NCBI GenBank assembly: GCA_002070505.1
Contig: MWDJ01000002.1
Span: 1-64,000, forward strand
Source: Bacteroidetes bacterium ADurb.Bin145
GTDB taxonomy: Bacteria > Bacteroidota > Bacteroidia > Bacteroidales > VadinHA17
Direction of reading: 5' to 3'
Length of the DNA stretch: 64,000 bases
Of the stretch, positions 43,900 to 53,163 are shown piece after piece (the stretch's first letter is position 1; each line of letters opens with the position of its first letter). A program made the translations under genes and the position numbers. The notes beneath the pieces were generated by a model. The model was not told the origin of the DNA. It did no database searches and saw only the letters and a program-made list of their open reading frames with translations.

Positions 43900-44442
43900 A
43901 TGAAAAAAGCAATCCTTATATTCCTGATTATAACGATCACATTACCGGCCTTGCCACAGGTTACCCTGCCGAATACTTCCGGCGTGAAATGGCTGACTCT
44001 TGAGCAGGCAGAAAAACTGATGACAAATTCACCAAAACCTCTTTTTATTGATACTTATACTGACTGGTGCGGATGGTGCAAAAAAATGGACCAGGATACT
44101 TTCAGTGATCCGGTGATCGCTGAACTGCTTAATAATAAATTTTATCCGGTCAAGTTCAATGCTGAAGGAAAAGAGAAGATAAGTTTCCTCGGGCAGACCT
44201 TTGTTAACGACGGAAAATACGGCAATGCTCACCAGCTGGCTGTAGCCCTTCTCCAGGGTGAATTATCATACCCGACAGTCGTTTTCCTGACAAAGGAAAA
44301 CGATAAGTTCCTCGTCACTCCGTTGAAAGGTTACAGGCTGCCAAAAGATATGGAATTGTTTCTCAGCTATTTTGCAGATAAAGCTTACGAGAAACAGAGC
44401 CTGGATGAATTCCAGAAGAGTTTCATCGGAAAGGTAAAGTAA
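43900..44442 (+). CDS. exported thioredoxin-fold protein
   Basis: This is a protein of about 180 residues with a signal peptide (1-20) and a thioredoxin fold. The redox motif is C57-G-W-C60 in DTYTDWCGWCKKMD, like the thioredoxin_7/DsbD-gamma type. The later LSYPTVVFLTKEND contains the cis-proline. It probably works in periplasmic disulfide reduction. Two ATGs are possible; that at 43900 gives the better signal peptide and lies at a normal distance from the promoter. Its 3' end faces the DUF4831 gene. Confidence 0.86.
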   Translation: MKKAILIFLIITITLPALPQVTLPNTSGVKWLTLEQAEKLMTNSPKPLFIDTYTDWCGWCKKMDQDTFSDPVIAELLNNKFYPVKFNAEGKEKISFLGQTFVNDGKYGNAHQLAVALLQGELSYPTVVFLTKENDKFLVTPLKGYRLPKDMELFLSYFADKAYEKQSLDEFQKSFIGKVK

Positions 44443-44452
44443 TTAACCCCGG

Positions 44453-45589
44453 TTATTTCCCGATAATGTAATTCGACGGAAGCTGAACTATCTGTCCAAA
44501 CTGATAAACCAGTCTTCTTGAATTATATAAAACATCATCACCGATCTTAATTCTCAGATCAGCAACATCAGGTATACGGTAATACAATTTATCGGGTAAT
44601 ACTTTGCCTGTATCACCTTTCTGACTGGAGATAATTGTAACATCCTTGGTTTTCTTCTCAGGATTCATTTCCATCATTACAGGTATTCCGTTTGAAGTTG
44701 ATTCAGATTCCGGACCGGTAACTTCGGAAAAGTTAAAAAGTCTCACCTGTCTGCCTGACATTTCAGGGGTTGGAATGACCTGATAATTAAATGATCTCGT
44801 CTGAGTAATTATCTTTCCTGTGAACAGATCCGTGTATTCCTTCTCCAGCCTGTTCAGCTCGTTAATTGATGATGCATCCTGTGGATATACATTAGCTTCG
44901 CCGGTCAGCACCATTAATTTCCCCTCTCTCAGCTCCATAAGCCTTTTTGCTGCCCTCTGGGCAAGCTCACCGGAGGTCAGCCTTGTATTTTTCTCCACAA
45001 CATATGGTATCCTTATGAATTGTCCGTCGACCCTGGCCCTTTTGTAGGCAGTATCAGTGTTTACCCTGAAATATTCATCAGCCCCAAGATCAAATGATCT
45101 GAAGTCGTTTATGTTAAATTCCTTTCCTGCCGATCCGGCCACAACCGGTACATTTAATCCCGGATTCAGGTCCATTATAAGGCCGCTCTTTTTAAGCGCC
45201 AGAGCATTTGTCTGCTGAAGAGTACTGCTCTCTATCACATAGAACTCTGAAGGATCTACCTCCTCGTGTGAACTTACAGTTATATCCTTAATCTCCCAAT
45301 GCTCATCTTCCTGCATTATAACATCAGTTAAACCCAGCAATTCTCCTGCATATTTTGCATACGGTCCCGGTAATTCTATTGTCCTTTCCATCTGTACACT
45401 AACCGTGAATACTGTCATAGGTAGTGCATAGATCAGACTGCCGGATCTCATAATTATCGTATCGGACAGTGGCGTAATTACAAGGTCAGGAGTTTTCTGC
45501 TTCCTAAATAGTGAACATGAATTCGTTATTACTGTAAACAGCATCAGAATTACTATACTGATTTTCCTAATATTTCTGTCCTTCATCAT
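44453..45589 (-). CDS. DUF4831 family lipoprotein
   Basis: This 378-residue protein has a lipoprotein-type signal (IVILMLFTVITNSC, Cys near residue 25). The mature part matches the Bacteroidota family DUF4831, with SLIYALPMTVFTVSVQMER near the N terminus and YFRVNTDTAYKRA in the middle. The family is beta-rich and of unknown function. It starts at an ATG 39 nt after nnr, on the same strand, and may be cotranscribed with it. Confidence 0.83.
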   Translation of the reverse strand: MMKDRNIRKISIVILMLFTVITNSCSLFRKQKTPDLVITPLSDTIIMRSGSLIYALPMTVFTVSVQMERTIELPGPYAKYAGELLGLTDVIMQEDEHWEIKDITVSSHEEVDPSEFYVIESSTLQQTNALALKKSGLIMDLNPGLNVPVVAGSAGKEFNINDFRSFDLGADEYFRVNTDTAYKRARVDGQFIRIPYVVEKNTRLTSGELAQRAAKRLMELREGKLMVLTGEANVYPQDASSINELNRLEKEYTDLFTGKIITQTRSFNYQVIPTPEMSGRQVRLFNFSEVTGPESESTSNGIPVMMEMNPEKKTKDVTIISSQKGDTGKVLPDKLYYRIPDVADLRIKIGDDVLYNSRRLVYQFGQIVQLPSNYIIGK

Positions 45590-45627
45590 CAGGTATGATT
45601 TCTTTAATTAAAACTTCTATAATAACG

Positions 45628-47145
45628 TCAATCAAGCGATCTTATTCTGTTGAAAGCTTCCCCAATACAGGCGATAATATCTGAGGCTATCACTGATTCA
45701 TAACATGACCGCTCAACTGCAATATCACCTGCAAGTCCATGTAAATAAACACCTGTCAACGCTGCATCATGAGGATCATAGCCCTGGGCAAGAAGTGAAA
45801 GGATTATCCCTGTCAATACATCTCCGCTGCCTGCAGTAGCCATTCCGGGGTTCCCGGTACTGTTAAACCACACCCTGCCGTCAGGGGTTGATACAGCTGT
45901 ATGAGCACCTTTAAGGACTACAATGCAATTATATTTTGAAGAAAAATCAATCTGTTTCATAAGTCTTTCATAACTGTTTGAAGATCTTCCGGCAAGCCGT
46001 TCAAATTCCTTCGGATGCGGGGTAAGGATACATTTTCCAGGGAACATCCCAAGCCAGCTTTTATTCTGTGAAAGTATATTCAGTGCATCAGCATCAATTA
46101 CAAGTGGTTTTTTCCAGCTTTTAATAAGATCATAGACAACTGCCTGTGATTCCATGTCGGTGCCCATTCCAGGACCAATTCCGATTGCAGAGAAAGGATC
46201 ATTGACAACCTTGTCGGTAATTATTTCTTCAGATTTATCGCTAATTATCATTGCTTCAGGAACATAACACTGCATGACCACGTTGCCCCTTGAAGGCACC
46301 TGGCATGTAACCAGTCCTGCTCCTGTGCGCAGGGCAGCTTTAGCACCAAGCCCTACCGCTCCTATTTTTCCAATGGAACCGCCAATAAGAAATGCATGGC
46401 CATATATTCCCTTATGATCAAATCTGCCTCTTTTCTTTATCAGAGGCCTGATATCATCCTTCTGAACAAAATAATAAGGTGTTTCAGTCTGGTTTATTAT
46501 TTCCGGATGCAGACCTATTGGAAGGATCATCCATTTGCCAATATATTTCTCATTTTCCGGGAACATAAATGAAAGCTTCGGGAACTGGAAGGTAAGGGTA
46601 TAATCTGCCCTGATTACGTTCTCAGTGTCATTGGAAAAGTTATTTTCCCCAAACAACCCGGAAGGAATATCAACCGAGATTATTTCCGCTCCTGAATTAT
46701 TTATCGTATGTATCACTTCTGCAGCTAATCCTTCTGCAGGACGGGACAGACCGGATCCGAACAATGCATCAATTATCACTGATTCAGAAGGAATATCAGG
46801 GACCTGATCGGCATCATTGATTATGACGAATGGAACCTTTGTCTGCTTTGTTAATCGCTCCCTGTTTATCTTCCAGTCAGGTGAAGTATTTTCAGTGATC
46901 TGAACAAAGAAAACCTCTGTCTTGTAGCCTTTAATATTAAGCATTCTTGCGAGCGCCAGTCCGTCACCTCCATTATTACCCGGTCCGGCAAAAATTAATA
47001 CAGGTCTGCTCTTGTCAAATTTTTCGATATACCATTCATATAATTTACCGGCAGCTCTTTCCATCAGATCCGTGGAAGAGACTGGTTCATTCATGATTGT
47101 GAACTCATCAATCTGCTTTATCTGTCCGCTGCGGAATATTTTCAT
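45628..47145 (-). CDS. nnr: bifunctional NAD(P)H-hydrate epimerase/dehydratase (Nnr)
   Basis: This is a two-domain metabolite-repair enzyme of about 505 residues. The N-terminal YjeF_N epimerase (1-215) has FAGPGNNGGDGLALARML and VIDALFGSGLSRP. The C-terminal ribokinase-like dehydratase (230-505) has HKGIYGHAFLIGGS, GIGPGMG, LTPHPKEFERL and GNPGMATAGSGDVLTGI. It restores hydrated NAD(P)H. I place the start at the ATG at 47145, beginning MKIFRSGQIKQID, which is the family N terminus and lies downstream of the -7 box at 47174-47167. An upstream start would precede the likely transcription start. Confidence 0.93.
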   Translation of the reverse strand: MKIFRSGQIKQIDEFTIMNEPVSSTDLMERAAGKLYEWYIEKFDKSRPVLIFAGPGNNGGDGLALARMLNIKGYKTEVFFVQITENTSPDWKINRERLTKQTKVPFVIINDADQVPDIPSESVIIDALFGSGLSRPAEGLAAEVIHTINNSGAEIISVDIPSGLFGENNFSNDTENVIRADYTLTFQFPKLSFMFPENEKYIGKWMILPIGLHPEIINQTETPYYFVQKDDIRPLIKKRGRFDHKGIYGHAFLIGGSIGKIGAVGLGAKAALRTGAGLVTCQVPSRGNVVMQCYVPEAMIISDKSEEIITDKVVNDPFSAIGIGPGMGTDMESQAVVYDLIKSWKKPLVIDADALNILSQNKSWLGMFPGKCILTPHPKEFERLAGRSSNSYERLMKQIDFSSKYNCIVVLKGAHTAVSTPDGRVWFNSTGNPGMATAGSGDVLTGIILSLLAQGYDPHDAALTGVYLHGLAGDIAVERSCYESVIASDIIACIGEAFNRIRSLD

Positions 47146-47166
47146 AACAGGAACCACAATATACCA

Positions 47167-47174
47167 CAAATTTA
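47167..47174 (-). promoter_or_regulatory. -7 element of nnr
   Basis: On the minus strand this reads TAAATTTG, a full match. Transcription would start near 47160, which supports the ATG at 47145 as translation start. Confidence 0.5.
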
Positions 47175-47205
47175 ATCTCTTCAGTCATTAATAAAAAAAG
47201 ATTAA

Positions 47206-47213
47206 TATATTTG
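47206..47213 (+). promoter_or_regulatory. -7 element of the POT transporter gene
   Basis: TATATTTG is a full TAnnTTTG match; the predicted start near 47220 leaves a leader of about 94 nt. No -33 TTTG is seen at the right distance. Confidence 0.45.
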
Positions 47214-47313
47214 TTGGCAGTCAAATACTGAATAGTACGGATAATAAGCTGTATTTATTCACTGACTGCATGCCTGACCAAACTTATTATTGTATTAACT
47301 AAGATCAATTTTT

Positions 47314-49152
47314 ATGCTTAAGAATCACCCAAAAGGTTTACTTGTTGCCTTCTTCTCAAACATGGGAGAAAGATTCGGCTTTTACACAATGATGGCAATT
47401 CTTGTACTCTTCCTGCAAGCCAAATACGGACTTTCAGCCGATAATGCAGGAGGTATATACAGCTGGTTCTATTTTTCCATTTATGCACTTGCCCTTGTAG
47501 GTGGCATTCTTGCTGACTCGACAAAGAAATATAAGCTGGTCATACTTGCCGGTATCATAATCATGTTTGCCGGCTATGTTATAATTGCAGTTCCGGGGAT
47601 GTCATTGACAATTACAATTATCGGATTAATGACTATTGCACTTGGGAACGGGTTATTCAAGGGAAATCTGCAGGCTGTTGTAGGTCAGATGTATGACGAT
47701 CCAAAATATTCCAAGCTCAGGGACACTGCATTCATGATCTTTTATATGGGTATTAACGTCGGTGCTTTTTTCGCACCCTTTGCTGCCAACGGGATGCGCA
47801 ACTGGTGGCTGAAGGCGAACGGTTTTGCCCACGACGGAAGTCTCCCCGCCCTTTGTCATCAGCTCAGGAACGGCACCCTTACAGATACCTCGGTGCTGCA
47901 GCAACTGGCAGATAAAGTGAGCCTGACCGGACCGGTTACTGACCTGGGAGCATTCGCAGAAAAATATATCGATGTATTTTCAAAGGGCTACAACTATGCA
48001 TTCGGGATTGCAGCCGGAGCCATGGTGATATCCCTTCTGGTGTATATTATCTTCAACAGGCTGCTTCCTAACAAGGAAAAGAAAACAACTGCTTCTGCAT
48101 CATCCTCCGAGAAGATAGAATTCAAGCCGGTTGCTCTTATCGCTGCAATTATAGCCATTGGAGTAACTGCCACAGCACTTCATTTCATAAAAGAGATCGG
48201 GTGGGCTGCAGGCTTTGCCTTAGGTTTATTTGCCGGGTTTGTTACATGGATCATTCTGAGTTCTCACAAGGAAGAAAGGGCAAGAATTACGGCTCTCATT
48301 CTTGTATTCGTCGTAGTAATATTTTTCTGGATGTCGTTCCATCAGAACGGACTTACCCTGACACTTTTTGCGAGGGACTATACTGTAAAACAGGTGGGCC
48401 CTTTCACAAACCTGTTCTTCACACTGCCTTCTATGCTTGCAGTTATCGGGGCAATCGCCGGCATTATTCTGCTTGTCTATAAGAACATGAAAACCAGTAA
48501 CAGGCTGGCCGGAGGAATTCTTTTTGTTGTTGCCTTGCTGTTTGCTCTATTCTTCCTTAACGGCTTTGATCCTACTGGTCTAATGAAAAAATTCCTTACA
48601 GTTTTCGGACCGCAGAACGCTATTGCCCCAGAGGTATTTCAATCTTTCAATCCTCTGTTCATAGTGTCGCTGACATTCCCCGTTATGGGTGCTTTTGCCT
48701 GGATGAATAAAAAGGGAATTGAACCATCAACGCCAAAAAAGATAGGAATTGGAATGGTCATAGCAGCTCTGGGATTCGTAATCATACTTATATCTTCAAT
48801 AGGTGCACCTTCACCTGCTTCACTTCAGGGTGCTCCGGTGTCTGATGCAGACAGGGTCTCACCATACTGGCTGATAAGCAGTTACCTTGTACTGACTGTT
48901 GCCGAACTATTCCTGAGCCCGATGGGATTATCATTCGTGTCAAAAGTAGCCCCTTCAAGGTTCCAGGGTCTGATGCAGGGCGGGTGGCTTCTGGCAACAG
49001 CTGTAGGGAATAAATTGCTGTTTATCGGAACACTCCTGTGGGATAGAGTCAATCTAAGCACACTCTGGCTGGTATTCATCATTTGCTGCCTCCTTTCAGC
49101 TACTTTTATATTCTCGATACTCAGGAGACTGGAAAAGGCCTCAGTCAGTTAA
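47314..49152 (+). CDS. POT/PTR-family peptide:H+ symporter
   Basis: This 612-residue permease of the proton-coupled oligopeptide transporter family has about fourteen transmembrane segments. NMGERFGFYTMMAILVLFL at the N terminus is the POT start motif with the ER of E-x-x-E-R. FMIFYMGINVGAFFAPF is the second POT signature, and FFWMSFHQNGLTLTLFARDYT the later motif. A long loop (about 165-225) is typical of Bacteroidota members. It imports di- and tripeptides, fitting with the PepD and C69 peptidases in the window. It starts at an ATG and ends in a good terminator. Confidence 0.92.
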   Translation: MLKNHPKGLLVAFFSNMGERFGFYTMMAILVLFLQAKYGLSADNAGGIYSWFYFSIYALALVGGILADSTKKYKLVILAGIIIMFAGYVIIAVPGMSLTITIIGLMTIALGNGLFKGNLQAVVGQMYDDPKYSKLRDTAFMIFYMGINVGAFFAPFAANGMRNWWLKANGFAHDGSLPALCHQLRNGTLTDTSVLQQLADKVSLTGPVTDLGAFAEKYIDVFSKGYNYAFGIAAGAMVISLLVYIIFNRLLPNKEKKTTASASSSEKIEFKPVALIAAIIAIGVTATALHFIKEIGWAAGFALGLFAGFVTWIILSSHKEERARITALILVFVVVIFFWMSFHQNGLTLTLFARDYTVKQVGPFTNLFFTLPSMLAVIGAIAGIILLVYKNMKTSNRLAGGILFVVALLFALFFLNGFDPTGLMKKFLTVFGPQNAIAPEVFQSFNPLFIVSLTFPVMGAFAWMNKKGIEPSTPKKIGIGMVIAALGFVIILISSIGAPSPASLQGAPVSDADRVSPYWLISSYLVLTVAELFLSPMGLSFVSKVAPSRFQGLMQGGWLLATAVGNKLLFIGTLLWDRVNLSTLWLVFIICCLLSATFIFSILRRLEKASVS

Positions 49153-49178
49153 AATATTTTATTGAATATTTTCAAACA

Positions 49179-49224
49179 GCAGGTACTATTTGTTCGATTT
49201 CTAAATAATACCTGCTATTTATTT
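49179..49224 (+). terminator. terminator after the POT gene
   Basis: A 13-bp arm at 49179-49191 (GCAGGTA...) pairs with 49203-49215 (...TACCTGC) with one mismatch around an 11-nt loop, followed by T-rich sequence. It separates the transporter from the thr operon. Confidence 0.75.
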
Positions 49225-49266
49225 TAATAATACTAATACTGGCATACTATTTTAATGGGTTTTTAT

Positions 49267-49274
49267 TAATTTTG
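49267..49274 (+). promoter_or_regulatory. -7 element of the thr operon
   Basis: TAATTTTG is a full match to TAnnTTTG and gives a start near 49281, about 47 nt before the thrA ATG. Confidence 0.5.
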
Positions 49275-49286
49275 CGTTTTATTTTT

Positions 49287-49308
49287 TGCATCCCCAGGGT
49301 GCATTTTT
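49287..49308 (+). promoter_or_regulatory. terminator-like hairpin in the thrA leader
   Basis: TGCATCC (49287-49293) and GGGTGCA (49297-49303) can pair (one G-U) around a 3-nt loop, followed by five T residues. It lies between the predicted transcription start and the thrA ATG, so it could act as an attenuator. No Thr-rich leader peptide is visible. Confidence 0.35.
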
Positions 49309-49327
49309 AATAGGTAAACAAAGGAAT

Positions 49328-51760
49328 ATGAAAGTCCTTAAGTTTGGCGGGACATCTGTAGGTACTCCGGAAAGGATACTCGAAGTGAAGAGGATCATAG
49401 AGGCACAAACAATCCCTTGTGTCGTTGTCGTCTCCGCTTTTGGCGGTGTCACCGATAATCTTCTTCAGGCTGCTGAGATAGCTGCTTCCGGCAATAAAGA
49501 ATACTCCGCACTCCTTGACAGGATCAACACAAAACACAGGGAGTTTGCCGAGAGACTGATCAAAGATAAAGAAAAGCATAATAAAGTTGCTGAAGTTGTT
49601 GATACAATATCTAACGAGCTGATAGAATTCAATAAAGGGATTTTCTTTTTACGTGAGCTGACAAGGCACTCGCTTGATCAGGTCCTTGCAGCCGGAGAGA
49701 GGATATCTTCATTCCTTATAAGTAATCTGCTGGAAGAAAACGATTACATCGATTCACGGGAGATAATAAAAACTGATTTGAGGTTTGGTGATTCAGTAGT
49801 TGATTTTAAAACAACAAACTCCCTGATTACAGGTAGGATAAACCCTAAATCCCGGCTCACAGTCGTACCAGGGTTCATTGCCAGCAACACCAGGGGCGAA
49901 ACAACAACACTTGGCAGAGGAGGATCAGATTATACGGCAGCTATTATTGCCGCCGCAATAAATGCCGAGATACTCGAGATATGGACCGATGTTGACGGAT
50001 TTATGACAGCCGATCCCCGAAAGGTAGATAAAGCCTATACAATAGAAAGCCTCACTTACGCAGAAGCAATGGAATTATCACACTTCGGTGCCAAGGTTAT
50101 CTATACCCCTACCCTCAGACCCGTATTCAAGGCAAATATTCCGGTAGCTATTAAAAATACATTCAATCCGGGAGCCAAAGGAACGATAATAAACCACAAA
50201 TCTGATGATATCAGCCGAAGTCCGATAAAGGGAATTTCATCAATCGACCATATTGACCTGATAACAATTCAGGGTCCTGCAATGGTCGGTGTTACAGGCA
50301 CATCGGCAAGGTTATTCGGTGCTCTTGCCAAACATGCGATAAATATTATTCTCATCACCCAGGCTTCCTCTGAATATTCTATAACATTTGCAGTTAAACC
50401 GGATAGCAGCGCAGCAGCCTCTGATGCAATCACCGAGGAATTCGAGCGTGAGATCAGGGAGAACAATGAGCTTAAGATCACAGTCGAAAAGAACATGTCG
50501 ATAATTGCCATTGTCGGTGAAAAGATGAAGAATACCCCGGGCATATCAGCTACATTGTTCAGGGCGCTTGGCAGAAATGGCATTAATGTGGTTGCAACAG
50601 CCCAGGGTTCCTCAGAGCTGAACATTTCAGTTGTTATAAAAAACGATAGTCTGAAAAAGGCTCTTAATGTAATACATGATGGATTCTTCCTGTCAACCTA
50701 CAATGAGCTTAATATTTTCATTGCAGGTACAGGACTTGTCGGATCGAGCCTGCTGAAACAACTCCAGAAACAGTCGAAGATCCTCTTCGGCGAACATAAC
50801 CTCAAGGTCAACCTGATGGGAATAACCAACTCCAGCAAGATGTTGGTACGGTCAAAGGAAATTCCCCTCGATTCATGCAAGGAGATCCTTAAAAACGAAG
50901 GTGAAAAGGCTGATATCTCAGTATTTGTTCAGCATGTCAGAAAGATGAACCTGAGAAACTCTGTCTTCATCGATTGCACTGCCGATGCAAAGGTTGCTGC
51001 AGTATACGGAAATCTGCTTTCAGGATATGTTTCAGTTGTTGCAGCTAACAAAATCGCCTGCTCGTCGGAATATGAATACTACCTGCGGCTTAAGAATACT
51101 GCCAATGAACGGGGAGTCCGCTTTATGTATGAAACAACAGTCGGTGCAGGTCTGCCAATAATCAAGACCATAAGTGATCTCGTATTAAGCGGTGACCGGA
51201 TATACAAGATAGAAGCTGTCCTTTCAGGCACGCTTAATTTTATCTTTAACGAGCTTAGCGCTGACCTGCCATTGAGCAAAGCGATAAGGAAAGCAAAGGA
51301 AAAAGGTTATTCCGAGCCGGATCCCAGGGTTGATCTCAGCGGTACCGATGTTGTAAGAAAGATACTGATCCTTGCACGCGAAGCAGGTTATCAGATTGAG
51401 CAGAAGGAAGTAGAAGTAAACAGGTTCCTGCCAGATAAATGCTTTGAGGGAGATCTCAATGGATTCTATAAACAGGTTGAGGAGCTTGATGCAGAATTTG
51501 AATCGAAAAGGCTGGAACTTGTAAAGCAGGGGAAAAAATGGAGGTTTTTCGCTACTCTCGACCAGGGGAAAGCCAGGGTTGGACTGGTGGAAGTAGACCA
51601 GGATCATCCTTCCTATAATCTTGAGGGAAGCAATAACATTGTGCTTTTAACAACCGAACGCTATAAGGAGTTGCCAATGGTGATCAAGGGATACGGCGCC
51701 GGGGCAGAAGTCACGGCTGCCGGTGTTTTTGCCGACCTTATGAGAGTTGTAAATGTCTGA
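49328..51760 (+). CDS. thrA: bifunctional aspartokinase/homoserine dehydrogenase
   Basis: This is a fused enzyme of about 810 residues for the first and third steps from aspartate to threonine. The kinase part starts MKVLKFGGTSVG and has GRGGSDYTAAIIAAA near residue 195. Two ACT-type regulatory domains follow (about 305-465), with GVTGTSARLFGAL and NTPGISATLFRALGRNGINV. The homoserine dehydrogenase part (about 465-810) has FIAGTGLVGSSLLKQL, AANKIACS, GTLNFIFNELS and DLSGTDVVRKILILAREAG. The ATG at 49328 is chosen because it begins at the conserved first strand. It heads the thrA-thrC-thrH operon. Confidence 0.96.
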   Translation: MKVLKFGGTSVGTPERILEVKRIIEAQTIPCVVVVSAFGGVTDNLLQAAEIAASGNKEYSALLDRINTKHREFAERLIKDKEKHNKVAEVVDTISNELIEFNKGIFFLRELTRHSLDQVLAAGERISSFLISNLLEENDYIDSREIIKTDLRFGDSVVDFKTTNSLITGRINPKSRLTVVPGFIASNTRGETTTLGRGGSDYTAAIIAAAINAEILEIWTDVDGFMTADPRKVDKAYTIESLTYAEAMELSHFGAKVIYTPTLRPVFKANIPVAIKNTFNPGAKGTIINHKSDDISRSPIKGISSIDHIDLITIQGPAMVGVTGTSARLFGALAKHAINIILITQASSEYSITFAVKPDSSAAASDAITEEFEREIRENNELKITVEKNMSIIAIVGEKMKNTPGISATLFRALGRNGINVVATAQGSSELNISVVIKNDSLKKALNVIHDGFFLSTYNELNIFIAGTGLVGSSLLKQLQKQSKILFGEHNLKVNLMGITNSSKMLVRSKEIPLDSCKEILKNEGEKADISVFVQHVRKMNLRNSVFIDCTADAKVAAVYGNLLSGYVSVVAANKIACSSEYEYYLRLKNTANERGVRFMYETTVGAGLPIIKTISDLVLSGDRIYKIEAVLSGTLNFIFNELSADLPLSKAIRKAKEKGYSEPDPRVDLSGTDVVRKILILAREAGYQIEQKEVEVNRFLPDKCFEGDLNGFYKQVEELDAEFESKRLELVKQGKKWRFFATLDQGKARVGLVEVDQDHPSYNLEGSNNIVLLTTERYKELPMVIKGYGAGAEVTAAGVFADLMRVVNV

Positions 51761-51778
51761 TCAATAGCAGTTATTTCA

Positions 51779-53155
51779 TTGAAAAACAGATATATAAAAT
51801 ATTACTCAACAAATCTAAGGTCGCCTGAAGTAAGTTTCAAGGATGCACTTCTCGGAGGTCTTGCCCCGGATGGCGGATTATATATGCCGGATCATATACC
51901 GCATATTGATAAGAAAGATATAGAAACATTCCAGTCATCCGATTATCCTCATATCGCAAATAAAATACTGAGCACTCTTCTGAAGGACGAAGTGGATAGC
52001 GAAAAACTGCTGTCACTGTGTCTTGACGCATATAACTATGAAGTGCCTGTTGAAAAAATTCACGGGCGGACATACATACTCAGACTTGACCATGGCCCGA
52101 CCTTATCATTCAAGGATTTCGCTGCAAGAATGATGGCAAGGCTGATGAATCATTTCACATCGGCTGAAGGATCACGCTTCACTATACTTACAGCTACTTC
52201 AGGTGATACCGGCAGCGCTGTGGCCAATGCATTCCACGGACTTGATAATATAGATGTCATCGTACTATTCCCGTTTACGGAGGTGACAGAATACCAGCGT
52301 AAACAGATGACAACGCTTGATAAAAATATAAGTGCCATTGCAATTGACGGAAAATTTGATGATTGCCAGGCATTAGTGAAAAGAGCGTTTCTCGATCAGT
52401 CACTTGCCCACTGTTCGCTTACATCAGCAAACTCTATCAATATTGGACGACTGCTTCCGCAATCCGTGTACTATTTCTACTCATGGTCGAGAGTCAGCCG
52501 GAGTATAAGTGACACCGTCATATTCAGCGTACCCTCCGGGAACTACGGGAACCTTATGGGCGGTATCATAGCCAGGGAACTCGGCCTGCCGGTAAAAAGG
52601 TTCGTTATCTCAACAAATGAGAATAAGGAGGTACCCGAATATCTCAGAACCGGAACATATGAAATAATAAGTCCTTCTATCAATTGCATTTCAAGTGCAA
52701 TGAACGTTGGCCATCCAAGCAATCTTGCGAGGATTGTAGCATTATACGGAGGGATCATGAATAAAGAAGGGGTATTACTTAAAAATCCTGATCTGAAAAA
52801 AATGAGGGAAGACTTTTCCGGATTCAGTGTCTCTGATGATGAAACAAGGAAGACCATAGGAGATTTTTTCAGACAGTATGGAAGTGTTATTGAACCTCAT
52901 GGTGCAGTAGCATGGAAAGGGATGGAAAAGTTTCGTGAACTAAATCCTGATCAAAACAGTGACAAACAATTGTTTATATCGCTTGAGACAGCACATCCAT
53001 CGAAGTTCAGGGAAGAAATAGTGAAAATTCTCGGATTCTCCCCTGATGTTCCTGATCATCTGAGCAGGATTGATGCTCTTAAAGAGAACTTTTTGAAAAT
53101 GGAAAATAATTATGACATGCTTAAGGAATTCATTCTTAAGCATCACAAACAATAA
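51779..53155 (+). CDS. thrC: threonine synthase
   Basis: This 458-residue PLP enzyme converts O-phosphohomoserine to threonine. YYSTNLRSPEVSFKDALLGGLAPDGGLYMP is the normal N terminus (in parts), and TLSFKDFAARMMARLM carries the PLP lysine. LTATSGDTGSAVANAF and SVPSGNYGNLMGGIIARELG bind PLP phosphate and substrate. No ATG lies near the N terminus; a TTG at 51779 is the best start, 18 nt after the thrA stop and in the same frame. It is the second gene of the thr operon. Confidence 0.94.
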   Translation: MKNRYIKYYSTNLRSPEVSFKDALLGGLAPDGGLYMPDHIPHIDKKDIETFQSSDYPHIANKILSTLLKDEVDSEKLLSLCLDAYNYEVPVEKIHGRTYILRLDHGPTLSFKDFAARMMARLMNHFTSAEGSRFTILTATSGDTGSAVANAFHGLDNIDVIVLFPFTEVTEYQRKQMTTLDKNISAIAIDGKFDDCQALVKRAFLDQSLAHCSLTSANSINIGRLLPQSVYYFYSWSRVSRSISDTVIFSVPSGNYGNLMGGIIARELGLPVKRFVISTNENKEVPEYLRTGTYEIISPSINCISSAMNVGHPSNLARIVALYGGIMNKEGVLLKNPDLKKMREDFSGFSVSDDETRKTIGDFFRQYGSVIEPHGAVAWKGMEKFRELNPDQNSDKQLFISLETAHPSKFREEIVKILGFSPDVPDHLSRIDALKENFLKMENNYDMLKEFILKHHKQ

Positions 53156-53163
53156 ATACCGAT

